DNA of 64,000 nt from GCA-2733415 sp965178655 (GTDB lineage Bacteria; Bacteroidota; Bacteroidia; Flavobacteriales; Flavobacteriaceae). Position 1 is the stretch's first letter; each line of letters opens with the position of its first letter. Below are positions 16,759 through 25,561 of the stretch, piece by piece. The stretch covers positions 558,001 to 622,000 of the forward strand of contig OZ238266.1 in the NCBI GenBank assembly GCA_965178655.1, in the 5' to 3' direction. The notes below the pieces were generated by a model. The model did no database searches and was not told where the DNA came from. It saw only the letters and a program-made list of their open reading frames with translations. Position numbers and translations under genes: made by a program.

Positions 16759-19416
16759 ATGAAATCAATATTTCTTTTTTGCATCTCTCTAATTTGTACA
16801 ATTAGCAGTTATGCGCATAGAGGTGATATTTTGGCCATTAGCAATGTAGAAGTTACTAGTGCCAACAACCATTATCTATACACTTTTAATATTGAAAATA
16901 TTGCATCGAAAAACATGACCGATGTACAGGTTGCTTTTGTGGCAAACGGCACTGTTTTATACAAGAAATATTTTAACCAATACACAGCAACGCCCAAGTT
17001 TCAGCAACATCAATTTCGCATTCCAAAAACTGCTATTGATTTAAAAAAAGATGTTATTCAAATAGAAATCACCCATATTTTTAATAAAAAAAATGACTGG
17101 GGCGGATGGGATGCTCCAACATATAGCACCCAACAAAATAATACTCTTGCCTCTGAGGTATATGTAGATGCACCATGGCGAATGAAAAAAACCGACGATA
17201 GCAATAACGATCTATCGGTGCCTATTCACTTTTTTGTAAATGATGCTGATGAAATTTTAACCTACACCCTAAAAATCGATTATATAAATATTAAAGTAAA
17301 AAGTGCTTCTGCTAGTGCATTTGGACCTGTTTTAACATACAATACACTCTCTGAAATTGAGGTTCAAAATTTAGTGTCTTGTGGTTCTGTTGCTGATAAT
17401 GATTTAAATAGTAAGGCTTTTGATTCCAGTTCTTTTTCAGCCACGGCTACAGAAACTATGAACTTTGATATTGAATCAGACTTTTGGGACGACTATGTTA
17501 GTATTCCTGAAGACATATGGTTTTTTACATTTAATATTCCTGCAGGTGATTTAACCGGATTAGACAATATTATTGATATTGAAATCACCATAGCATACGC
17601 CAATACTGCCATACTTTATGATGATGTATTTAGAATGCGTGTGTTTAGAAGTGATAACGACATACCTTCTCAAGACAATTATTATCGAGGAGACACCCAC
17701 TTACACTCTATGTACACCAACAATACTGCCGAAATTGGCTTACCCTTATGTGGTACTAAAGAAGCAGCAGCACGTATTGGTATAGATTGGATCACCACTA
17801 CAGACCATTCTTCAGATTTTGATAATTATGGTCTAAACGGTATTACAAACAATTGGAGTTCTCTACAGGCAAATGTAGCAGCTCTAAACACCCAAGATGA
17901 CACCATGTTATTCATTCCTGGCCAAGAAGTAGCTGCACTTAACAGTCAATTACAACTGGTACACATGTTAGCATATCCTAGTTTTAACGCACCTATGAGT
18001 TTGCCTTTTTTAGGTGACGGACTAGGAGATTTAACCCCTACCACTGTTACTATTGATAACGTAATTACATCATTAACCAATGTTGATGGGTTTTCATATG
18101 CAGCACACCCCTATGCCACCGAAGATAAACTACCACTTGTTCCTGTAAACGGTGGCGTATGGAACTTAGGGCATGATGGCTTTCCTGATAATGATGAAAC
18201 TTTTCCGGAAACCGGAGGAGATATTATTTGTAACAATACTAATGTTGTCTCAGATGTATTAGACCCAAATGCTGATACACTTATTAAAAATGCTTTAAAA
18301 GGGAGCCAAATATGGAATGCTAAAAGCACCTTATCAGTAAGCGGTAGTGATGGTGATAATTTTGATGCATGGGATATTACAAACACCGGAACAGCCTTAT
18401 CTCCTATTGATGACAATGACCTTGGTTTTCACATAAAACGCTTTAGACAAGGACAAGAAATTGTAAACTACATTAACCAACTAGGACTTGCGCTTAGAAA
18501 CACTAACGAAGATGCTAAAAACTGGAAAATGTACTATAGTGGTGGGTCTGACGCTCATGGTTCTTTTAATTTTAGTAACACCAATAATTTTGAAGGAACA
18601 GGGACTATAACAAATGCTGCTTTAGGAAAAATAAACACTTTAGCATATTGTCCTACAGGAATGGGAACAAACGGTAGCAATGTACTAAAAGCCTTATTTT
18701 ACGGAAACACAACTATGTCTGACGGACCAATAGTTACCATAGGTATTAGTACAGATGGTAATAATACGGCCAATGAAATCCTCATGGGAGAAGACCAAGC
18801 TATTGATCCTGATTTTGAAAGTAATTATGTTTTAAACATAAACTACACAACTAGTGCTGAGTTTGGAGATGTAACCGAATTAAAGCTTATTATTGGAGAT
18901 GATACTGGCACAGAATACAGCAACACACTAACACTCAGTAATTTAAACGGTAACCAACTCATTAATTATCCACTAATGGACATTATGGAAATTATTATGG
19001 GCAGCACTTCTACTCCTGTTGATGAATTTGTTTACCTAAGAGCTGAGCTTAAAACAAATAAGGACTATGGCAGTAACAATGATATTTACAAAATAGACAA
19101 CGACACTTTTTATTCATTTACTAATCCTATTTGGGTAAATTGGGACACCTCTCTAGCAATAGATGAATATGCCTTAGAAAACCAAGTTTCATTACACCCT
19201 AACCCTACAAATAATAGTACTCAAATACAATTAAAACAAGGACATCCGTTTAAGAATTTAAGCGTTTTTACAGTATTAGGGCAAGAAATTTTATCACAGA
19301 AAATCATTAATAATAACAATATTATTGACTTAAAAAACAATGCTCCCGGGATGTACATTGTTTCTCTATACACTAAAGAAGGCCACACAATTAGCAAACA
19401 ACTATTAAAACAATAA
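16759..19416 (+). CDS. Secreted PHP-type metallohydrolase with type A T9SS sorting domain
   Basis: An 885-residue secreted protein: signal peptide (ends SSYA, about residue 19), beta-rich N-terminal region (20-300), PHP/CehA-like phosphoesterase domain (about 308-720), and a C-terminal T9SS type A sorting domain (about 805-885: LHPNPTNNSTQIQL, VLGQEIL, NNAPGMYIVSLYT, SKQLLKQ). Metal ligands of the PHP fold are visible: DTHLH (His314, His316), TTDHS (Asp349, His350), GQEV and SGGSDAHG (Asp598, His600). The substrate is unknown; relatives act on phosphoesters. T9SS carries it across the outer membrane, so it is expected on the cell surface or outside. ggt starts 3 bases after its stop. Confidence 0.9.
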   Translation: MKSIFLFCISLICTISSYAHRGDILAISNVEVTSANNHYLYTFNIENIASKNMTDVQVAFVANGTVLYKKYFNQYTATPKFQQHQFRIPKTAIDLKKDVIQIEITHIFNKKNDWGGWDAPTYSTQQNNTLASEVYVDAPWRMKKTDDSNNDLSVPIHFFVNDADEILTYTLKIDYINIKVKSASASAFGPVLTYNTLSEIEVQNLVSCGSVADNDLNSKAFDSSSFSATATETMNFDIESDFWDDYVSIPEDIWFFTFNIPAGDLTGLDNIIDIEITIAYANTAILYDDVFRMRVFRSDNDIPSQDNYYRGDTHLHSMYTNNTAEIGLPLCGTKEAAARIGIDWITTTDHSSDFDNYGLNGITNNWSSLQANVAALNTQDDTMLFIPGQEVAALNSQLQLVHMLAYPSFNAPMSLPFLGDGLGDLTPTTVTIDNVITSLTNVDGFSYAAHPYATEDKLPLVPVNGGVWNLGHDGFPDNDETFPETGGDIICNNTNVVSDVLDPNADTLIKNALKGSQIWNAKSTLSVSGSDGDNFDAWDITNTGTALSPIDDNDLGFHIKRFRQGQEIVNYINQLGLALRNTNEDAKNWKMYYSGGSDAHGSFNFSNTNNFEGTGTITNAALGKINTLAYCPTGMGTNGSNVLKALFYGNTTMSDGPIVTIGISTDGNNTANEILMGEDQAIDPDFESNYVLNINYTTSAEFGDVTELKLIIGDDTGTEYSNTLTLSNLNGNQLINYPLMDIMEIIMGSTSTPVDEFVYLRAELKTNKDYGSNNDIYKIDNDTFYSFTNPIWVNWDTSLAIDEYALENQVSLHPNPTNNSTQIQLKQGHPFKNLSVFTVLGQEILSQKIINNNNIIDLKNNAPGMYIVSLYTKEGHTISKQLLKQ

Positions 19417-19419
19417 TTA

Positions 19420-21123
19420 ATGAACTTAAACTTTAATTACTTTTTAGCATGTAGTCTTTTCATTCTTTTTTGCAGTTGTAATATTAATAAAAATGACAGC
19501 CATGGCTTAATTACAAATAACGCTATGGTAGTATCTGCTTATCCCGATGCTTCTCAAGTAGGAAAGGACATTTTAGAACAAGGTGGTAACGTTTTTGATG
19601 CCATGGTTGCTACAGAATTAGCGCTAGCAGTCGTTCACCCTACTGCAGGAAATATTGGCGGAGGTGGCTTTATGGTTTTCAGGCTACAAAACGGGACAAA
19701 TGGTGCGCTAGATTACAGAGAACAAGCACCTAGCAAAGCACATAAAGACATGTATTTAGACTCGTTAGGAAATATAATTCCTAATCTATCTACAAAAGGA
19801 GGTTTGGCAGTAGGTGTACCAGGAACTATAAACGGTATTTTAAAAGCCCATAAACGCTACGGAACACTTCCCTTAAAAACTCTTATACAGCCTGCAATAG
19901 ATATTGCTACAAATGGCTATCAACTAACAGCATATCATGCTAATTACCTTAATCGGTTTCAAAAACCACTAAAAGAACTGGCACAAACAACACATGAGTA
20001 TATTAGCAGTACCCCTTTTATAGAAGGTCAAGTTATAAAACGTCCAGAATTAGCAGCAACACTATCTAGAATCTCAAAACATGGTAATGCCGGATTTTAT
20101 CACGGAAAAACTGCCGATTTATTGATTGCAGAAATTAAAGCGCAAGGTGGTATTATAACCCATCAAGACTTAGCCAACTACCAGTCTGTCTGGAGAGCAC
20201 CTATAAAAATACCCTATAAAAATTATAGCATCATATCAATGAGTCCACCATCAAGCGGAGGAATTTGTTTGGCACAACTATTAAAAATGGTAGAAGACAA
20301 ACCGTTAAAAACATACGGACTACATTCTACCAAAGCCATACAAACCATTGTAGAAGCAGAACGCAGAGCATATGCTGATAGAGCAGAATTTTTAGGAGAC
20401 CCCGATTTTGTAAACATTCCTATTGATAGCCTGTTAGACACAGCATATCTAAAAGAACGAATGGGTGATTTTACACTTGAAAAAGCAACAAAATCTTCAG
20501 ACATTACACATGGCGATATTTCATTTTACTATGAAAGTCCTGAAACTACACACTATTCAATTGTTGACTCATACGGAAATGCTTTAGCAGCTACCACAAC
20601 TTTAAACACCAGTTTTGGATCCAAAATAATGGTTACAGGAGGTGGTTTCTTTTTAAATAATGAAATGGATGATTTTAGCGCCAAACCAGGCGTTCCTAAT
20701 TATTACGGATTGGTAGGAAACATGGCCAACAGCATAGCGCCAAAAAAACGAATGCTAAGCTCTATGACACCTACAATTGTAGAAAAAGACGGACAATTGC
20801 ATATGGTTCTAGGAACGCCCGGAGGATCAACAATAATTACATCCGTTTTTCAAACCATTTTAAATGTAGTAGAATACAACATGGGTATGCAAGATGCTGT
20901 AAGTACACCACGATTTCATCACCAATGGTTACCCGATAATATAAAATTTGAACCAAACGGATTTTCTAAAGCACTAATTGATAGTTTAAAACAAAAAGGA
21001 TATCATATAGACGAAAGCAACGCGCCTATTATCGGAAAAGTAGATGCTATTCTAGTACTAGAAAACGGCACACTTGAAGCCGGAGCAGACCCTAGAGGAG
21101 ATGATACTGCTGCTGGATTTTAA
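19420..21123 (+). CDS. ggt: Gamma-glutamyltransferase (glutathione hydrolase)
   Basis: An Ntn-hydrolase that cleaves or transfers gamma-glutamyl groups from glutathione and related peptides. At 567 residues it has the usual precursor size. The autoprocessing/nucleophile threonine is in ETTHYS (Thr377); the family signatures GNIGGGGFMV, DYREQAPSKAHKDMY, GGLAVGVPGT, SMSPPSSGG, TTLNTSFGSKIMV and LGTPGGSTI are present. The N-terminus (LACSLFILFCSC) looks like a lipoprotein signal, so the enzyme is probably periplasmic and lipid-anchored. It begins 3 bases after the PHP gene and precedes an ATP-grasp gene by 11 bases; the three are likely co-transcribed. Confidence 0.95.
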   Translation: MNLNFNYFLACSLFILFCSCNINKNDSHGLITNNAMVVSAYPDASQVGKDILEQGGNVFDAMVATELALAVVHPTAGNIGGGGFMVFRLQNGTNGALDYREQAPSKAHKDMYLDSLGNIIPNLSTKGGLAVGVPGTINGILKAHKRYGTLPLKTLIQPAIDIATNGYQLTAYHANYLNRFQKPLKELAQTTHEYISSTPFIEGQVIKRPELAATLSRISKHGNAGFYHGKTADLLIAEIKAQGGIITHQDLANYQSVWRAPIKIPYKNYSIISMSPPSSGGICLAQLLKMVEDKPLKTYGLHSTKAIQTIVEAERRAYADRAEFLGDPDFVNIPIDSLLDTAYLKERMGDFTLEKATKSSDITHGDISFYYESPETTHYSIVDSYGNALAATTTLNTSFGSKIMVTGGGFFLNNEMDDFSAKPGVPNYYGLVGNMANSIAPKKRMLSSMTPTIVEKDGQLHMVLGTPGGSTIITSVFQTILNVVEYNMGMQDAVSTPRFHHQWLPDNIKFEPNGFSKALIDSLKQKGYHIDESNAPIIGKVDAILVLENGTLEAGADPRGDDTAAGF

Positions 21124-21134
21124 ATATAAAATAT

Positions 21135-22037
21135 ATGAAAAAACCTATTGACATTGTTATCCTAACTGAAGACAGATACATTAACCCCTCGGAAATTAAT
21201 GCCTACAATAAAAATGTACTTCTTGAAGATAAAATATTGCAAGATGCACTAGTAAACGAAGGATTATCTGTTACTAGAAAAAGTTGGAGTGACCCAGAAT
21301 TTAATTGGAGCAGCAGCAAATACGTTATATTTCGTACAACATGGGATTATTTTGACCGTTATACCGAATTCAGCAACTGGCTCAATAAAATACATTCACA
21401 AACAGTTTTACTAAACTCTCAAAGACTAATTGAGTGGAACATCGATAAGCACTATCTAAAAGACTTACAACAACAAGATATTCATTGTTGTGAAACACAT
21501 TTTATTGAACAACACACAAATACCACTCTAAAAAAACTACACGAACAGTTAGATTGGAAACACACCGTGCTAAAACCTTGTGTTTCTGGAGCAGCAAGAC
21601 ACACCTACCAATTAAACACAAAGAACATTGCCCTACATGAAGCAATATTCTCTGAACTTATTACAAATGAAGCCATGATGTTGCAACCATTTCAGCATAA
21701 CATCATCACAAAAGGAGAATACTCTTATATTATCATAGATGGTGTTTATACACATGCCGTTCAAAAAATTGCTAAAAAAGGAGATTTTAGAGTGCAAGAT
21801 GATTTTGGTGGAACGGTACATAAACATAATGCTACAGCACACGAAATAGCCTTTGCAGAACGTGCTGTAGCTGCCTGTGTTGAAAAACCACTATACGCTA
21901 GAGTAGATGTTATAATTGACAACAATAATTCATTAGCTATTTCAGAATTAGAACTTATAGAACCTGAATTATGGTTTAGAAACAACCCTAATGCTGCAAC
22001 ACAACTAGCCAAGGCTATTGCATTAAAAAATAAATAA
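21135..22037 (+). CDS. ATP-grasp domain protein
   Basis: A 300-residue cytoplasmic protein with an ATP-grasp layout: N-terminal Rossmann-like part (IDIVILTEDRYINPSE...VIFRTTWDYFDRY), a central ATP-binding part (WKHTVLKPCVSGAARHTYQL, with the phosphate-contacting Lys/Gly-rich strand), and the C-terminal metal-binding strand ARVDVIIDNNNSLAISELELIEPELWF. This is the pattern of the RimK/glutathione-synthetase-like group (similar to proteins annotated near cycloserine-type DcsG ligases). It should join a carboxylate to an amine or thiol using ATP; substrate unknown. The position just after ggt suggests a link to gamma-glutamyl or glutathione-like peptide metabolism, which is inference. Confidence 0.82.
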   Translation: MKKPIDIVILTEDRYINPSEINAYNKNVLLEDKILQDALVNEGLSVTRKSWSDPEFNWSSSKYVIFRTTWDYFDRYTEFSNWLNKIHSQTVLLNSQRLIEWNIDKHYLKDLQQQDIHCCETHFIEQHTNTTLKKLHEQLDWKHTVLKPCVSGAARHTYQLNTKNIALHEAIFSELITNEAMMLQPFQHNIITKGEYSYIIIDGVYTHAVQKIAKKGDFRVQDDFGGTVHKHNATAHEIAFAERAVAACVEKPLYARVDVIIDNNNSLAISELELIEPELWFRNNPNAATQLAKAIALKNK

Positions 22038-22107
22038 CACTATTTAACGTTAATTTATATCGTAAACATAAAAATCTGTTTAATTTTGTTTTAGAATAAT
22101 TTTTTAA

Positions 22108-22629
22108 ATGAAAAGAGTACTCCCCTTAATCACCATCTTTTTTTCACTGTTTTTAAGCTGTGAAAAAGATGATATTTGCACCACTCCAAATGCAAATACC
22201 CCTTACTTAATTATTCGTTTTTATGACGATGCAGAAAATAACCTAGTAAAAGAAGTTCCTAATTTACTTATTCAAGGAATAGACAACAACCTAAGTTATG
22301 GGATTGAAAGCACAAGAGACTCTATTGCAATTCCATTGCGTATCTTAGAAAACAACACTTCATATAGCCTTACAAAAGACTTTTCTATTGATGATAATGA
22401 CACTCCTGATGATAGCAGTGATGATATTATTAGCGGAAACCCCGATAACATAATTATTTCTTACGAAAATGAATCTGTATATGTTTCTGAAGCATGTGGC
22501 TATAAAAACCAGTACAACAATACCGCTTTTGGGTTTGCTGCAGATACCGATAATTGGATTTTAAACACTGCTGTAATAACATCACAAATAGATCACGAAA
22601 ACCATGCGCATATTCATATCTTTCATTAG
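22108..22629 (+). CDS. DUF6452 family lipoprotein
   Basis: A 173-residue protein with a lipoprotein signal peptide (MKRVLPLITIFFSLFLSC, lipobox FLSC) followed by EKDDICTTP...TPYLIIRFYDD, the opening of the DUF6452 family found in Bacteroidota. The rest is beta-rich and contains an acidic stretch (DDNDTPDDSSDD). Function unknown. It overlaps the next gene by 26 bases in another frame, a tight pair that recurs in flavobacteria, so the two products probably act together at the envelope. Confidence 0.75.
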   Translation: MKRVLPLITIFFSLFLSCEKDDICTTPNANTPYLIIRFYDDAENNLVKEVPNLLIQGIDNNLSYGIESTRDSIAIPLRILENNTSYSLTKDFSIDDNDTPDDSSDDIISGNPDNIIISYENESVYVSEACGYKNQYNNTAFGFAADTDNWILNTAVITSQIDHENHAHIHIFH

Positions 22630-23293
22630 TTTTTTTTTGTGTAGCATACTACACGCACAAGACATTACAGTTGAGCAAGATTCAATAAAAAAAACATCAC
22701 ACAGATTACGTGTAGGTGTCGACCTGTCTAAATTAGTTAAGACAAGTATTATTAGTGATTATAGCGCTTTTGAAGTAGCTGCGGATTATATTTTCTCAAA
22801 ACGTTACTATATCTCTGGTAGTTTTGGTAATGAAAGTAAAACTATTGATACACCACAATTAAACTATACTGCAAAAGGAAGCTATGCTACTATTGGTGTT
22901 GATTTTAATGCATATAAAAATTGGACAGGTATGAATAATGCCATAATTACAGGTATTAAATACGGTATTAGCAACCATTCGCAGACCGTAAATAGCTATT
23001 CAATTATAAACAGTGATGATTATTGGGATGAGAGTTCAGTGATTAACACTCAAATTGAACACTCAAAAATCACAAACCACTGGATAGCTCTTGTAATAGG
23101 TATAAAAACTGAAGTTTTCAAAAATGTGTATTTGAGCCTTTTTGCTGAATTAAGAAATATGATTGTAAATAATCAACCAGAAAACTTTTCTAACCTCTAT
23201 GTTCCTGGCTTCGGGAAGACTACAAAAGATGCCAATTGGGGTGCTGGATTTGGATACCATATTAGCTATAGCATTCCTATTTATAAGAATTAA
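22604..23293 (+). CDS. DUF6048 family outer-membrane-like protein
   Basis: A 229-residue protein with a signal peptide (MRIFISFISFFLCSILHAQ) and alternating beta-strands with aromatic girdle residues (LRVGVDLSKLV, FEVAADYIFSKRYYISGSFG, YATIGVDFNAYKNW, WIALVIGIKTEVFKNVYLSLFAELR, WGAGFGYHISYSIPIY), consistent with a small outer-membrane beta-barrel. This matches DUF6048, the usual partner of DUF6452. The ATG at 22604 lies inside the end of the preceding gene. Its last 4 bases overlap the end of the convergent gene at 23290. Function unknown. Confidence 0.75.
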   Translation: MRIFISFISFFLCSILHAQDITVEQDSIKKTSHRLRVGVDLSKLVKTSIISDYSAFEVAADYIFSKRYYISGSFGNESKTIDTPQLNYTAKGSYATIGVDFNAYKNWTGMNNAIITGIKYGISNHSQTVNSYSIINSDDYWDESSVINTQIEHSKITNHWIALVIGIKTEVFKNVYLSLFAELRNMIVNNQPENFSNLYVPGFGKTTKDANWGAGFGYHISYSIPIYKN

Positions 23294-24237
23294 TAATCTG
23301 CAGAAGTAAAAAACACATTAGACCTACGTATATAGGATTCTAATTTTGGTTTAGAGGTAAATATTAACGCATTTGCTGGCAATGACCTTATTGTAATCGG
23401 GCGCTTTAACCTTCGTTTTTTTTTAACTCCGTATGACCTACTGTATGAACTTACAATTACTTTAGGTCTTAATAATTCTTGTTTGCTTTTTAAAAAGAAC
23501 CCTATCGGTTCTATTGGTAAATACTCTTTGCTATATGTATAGTCTTCTATATATGGCGCCCAATCCTTCTTAATTAAATTATATACATATTCCTGTATTA
23601 AGGAATAGTAATAAAAATACTGCCCATTAGGTTTAAGAATAATAACTCCTGTCTTTGGGGTTTTAAATACTCTTGCTAGTATTTCAGGTTTTTTATGTTT
23701 TGTATGGTACTTTGTTTTGTACACAAAGCCCTTATTATAGTTATATAAATACAGTGCCGAAGCATTTTTCTTTGCTAAATATTTTTGGTTTCTTTTTTGA
23801 TTTTTATCATAGATAGCACTGTTTTTAAAGTATATTTCAGATAAATCTGTTCTTTTTTCTACTGCGCAACAATGGCGGTTACGGTAATTATCGCCATAAA
23901 TAGTATCATTATAAGTCAATATTATGGTGTTTTTAAGCAGTAGTTTATTTGAAAAATGCTTAGCTAAGTAATGACGTAATTGAGTATTTTCTATTTCATT
24001 TAATTTTCCGAACTTAAAATTTTCTTTTAATGAATGAACATTTATACTATCTACTTTTGTCGTTCTACTGTAATATAAAAACGAGGACTTCTTTTTACTA
24101 AAATTTAAGACATTAATTGATTGCCCGTATTCATCAAAATAGGCATTATATGTTTCAATATTTTGCTCAGGGTTACTTTGAGCGTGTCCCAAATTAAATA
24201 CTATTGCTAATAATGATATTAATGTTATTGTTTTCAT
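23290..24237 (-). CDS. Secreted protein of unknown function
   Basis: A 315-residue protein with a signal peptide (MKTITLISLLAIVFNLGHAQ). I do not recognise the family. It is rich in Lys and Tyr, has a Cys pair (RHCCAVEKR, about residues 122-129), and a basic C-terminal segment (GVKKKRRLKRPITIRS). A glycine-free beta-rich region with GVIILKPNGQYFYYYSLIQEYVYNLI sits in the middle. It starts 12 bases after the stop of the sigma-54-type response regulator, so the two are probably one transcript, which might mean that it is an output or accessory of that regulator; this is inference. Confidence 0.7.
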   Translation of the reverse strand: MKTITLISLLAIVFNLGHAQSNPEQNIETYNAYFDEYGQSINVLNFSKKKSSFLYYSRTTKVDSINVHSLKENFKFGKLNEIENTQLRHYLAKHFSNKLLLKNTIILTYNDTIYGDNYRNRHCCAVEKRTDLSEIYFKNSAIYDKNQKRNQKYLAKKNASALYLYNYNKGFVYKTKYHTKHKKPEILARVFKTPKTGVIILKPNGQYFYYYSLIQEYVYNLIKKDWAPYIEDYTYSKEYLPIEPIGFFLKSKQELLRPKVIVSSYSRSYGVKKKRRLKRPITIRSLPANALIFTSKPKLESYIRRSNVFFTSADY

Positions 24238-24249
24238 ATGCCTAAGGGT

Positions 24250-25413
24250 TTATTTGCTTGCAAATAACGCTACGTCTTTTACTGACACTTCAGTATCGCC
24301 AAGTATAAGCAAACGTTCTACAACGTTACGTAATTCACGAATATTACCTGTCCAGTTATACTCCTGCAGCATCTTAATTGCTTCTTCGGAAAATGTTTTT
24401 ACACCCACACCTTGTTCTCCTGCTATTTTTTTAGCAAAATGCGTTATTAACAATGGTATATCGCTTCTTCTATCATTTAACGCAGGTACTTTTATTAAAA
24501 TAACCGCTAATCTATGATACAAATCTTCTCTAAACGCGCCTTCTTTTATAGCGCGTTTTAAGTCTTTGTTAGTGGCTGCCACTACCCTAACATCTACTTT
24601 TATGTCTTTATCACTCCCTACACGTTGTACTTTATTTTCTTGTAAAGCTCGCAATACTTTTGCTTGAGCAGCAAGACTCATATCACCAATTTCATCAAGG
24701 AAAATTGTTCCTGAATTGGCTGCTTCAAATTTTCCGGCACGGTCTTTATTGGCAGAGGTAAAAGCGCCTTTTACATGACCAAACAACTCACTTTCAATTA
24801 ATTCTGAAGGAATCGCTGCGCAGTTTACTTCAATCATTGGTCCTTTAGAGCGATTACTTTGCTCATGTATCCAATGTGCTACCAGCTCTTTACCTGTTCC
24901 GTTTTCTCCTGTAATAAACACACGAGCTTCAGTTGGCGCTACCTTAGCAACCATTTCCTTTATATTTGAAATTTCAGGACTTTCTCCTATCATTTCATAT
25001 TTTTTAGACACCTTTTTCTTTAGCCGTTTATTTTCTACAACCAGTTCTGTTGTATTTAAGGCATTACGAACGGTGTTTAATAACCGGTTTAAATCTGGTG
25101 GTTTAGAGATGTAATCAAATGCACCTAATCGCATTGTATTTACCGCAGTATCTAAATCGCCATGACCAGAAATCATTACTATGGTTAGCTCTGGGTATAA
25201 TTTTTTAGCAGCTTCAAGTACTTCAACACCATCCATTTTAGGCATTTTAATATCGCATAATACCAAGTCGTACGCAGTGGTTTTAATTTTTTCTAAGCCA
25301 ATAATACCATCTGCTGCATCATCTACCTCATACTGTTTATTTTCTTCGGAAAGAATATTTACTAGAACGCGTCTTATTGCAGCTTCATCTTCTATAACTA
25401 ATATTTTTGGCAT
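24250..25413 (-). CDS. NtrC-family sigma-54 response regulator lacking a DNA-binding domain
   Basis: A 387-residue regulator: receiver domain (1-120) with phosphoacceptor Asp54 (LVLCDIKMPKMDG), linker, then the sigma-54 AAA+ domain (about 142-370) with Walker A GENGTGKE (169-176), GAFTSA loop (216-221), Walker B FLDEIGD (238-244), and the C-terminal WTGNIRELRNVVERL. It stops ~17 residues after this motif, so the usual Fis-type helix-turn-helix is absent. The sigma-54 contact loop reads GAFTSA instead of GAFTGA. Very similar short regulators are, to my knowledge, conserved in flavobacteria. It may activate from solution, or act in another way. Sensor kinase not in the window. Own -7-like box TATCTTTA is just upstream on the minus strand. 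Confidence 0.93.
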   Translation of the reverse strand: MPKILVIEDEAAIRRVLVNILSEENKQYEVDDAADGIIGLEKIKTTAYDLVLCDIKMPKMDGVEVLEAAKKLYPELTIVMISGHGDLDTAVNTMRLGAFDYISKPPDLNRLLNTVRNALNTTELVVENKRLKKKVSKKYEMIGESPEISNIKEMVAKVAPTEARVFITGENGTGKELVAHWIHEQSNRSKGPMIEVNCAAIPSELIESELFGHVKGAFTSANKDRAGKFEAANSGTIFLDEIGDMSLAAQAKVLRALQENKVQRVGSDKDIKVDVRVVAATNKDLKRAIKEGAFREDLYHRLAVILIKVPALNDRRSDIPLLITHFAKKIAGEQGVGVKTFSEEAIKMLQEYNWTGNIRELRNVVERLLILGDTEVSVKDVALFASK

Positions 25414-25497
25414 GTGCTTGGGTTTAGAGAATACTAAAGATACATATTATTTTAGTCATGTATCTAACTGCTTTATTATTTTGTAGAATTTTAACAC

Positions 25498-25538
25498 AAA
25501 AACGTCCCTGATTACTCATGTAAAAAGGGACGTTTTTT
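25498..25538 (-). terminator. Terminator of the ABC exporter operon
   Basis: AAAACGTCCCT and AGGGACGTTTT form a strong stem with flanking A and T runs, 24 bases past the stop of the permease gene. Confidence 0.85.
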
Positions 25539-25561
25539 AATTGTTTATTTTGCTTTATAGC

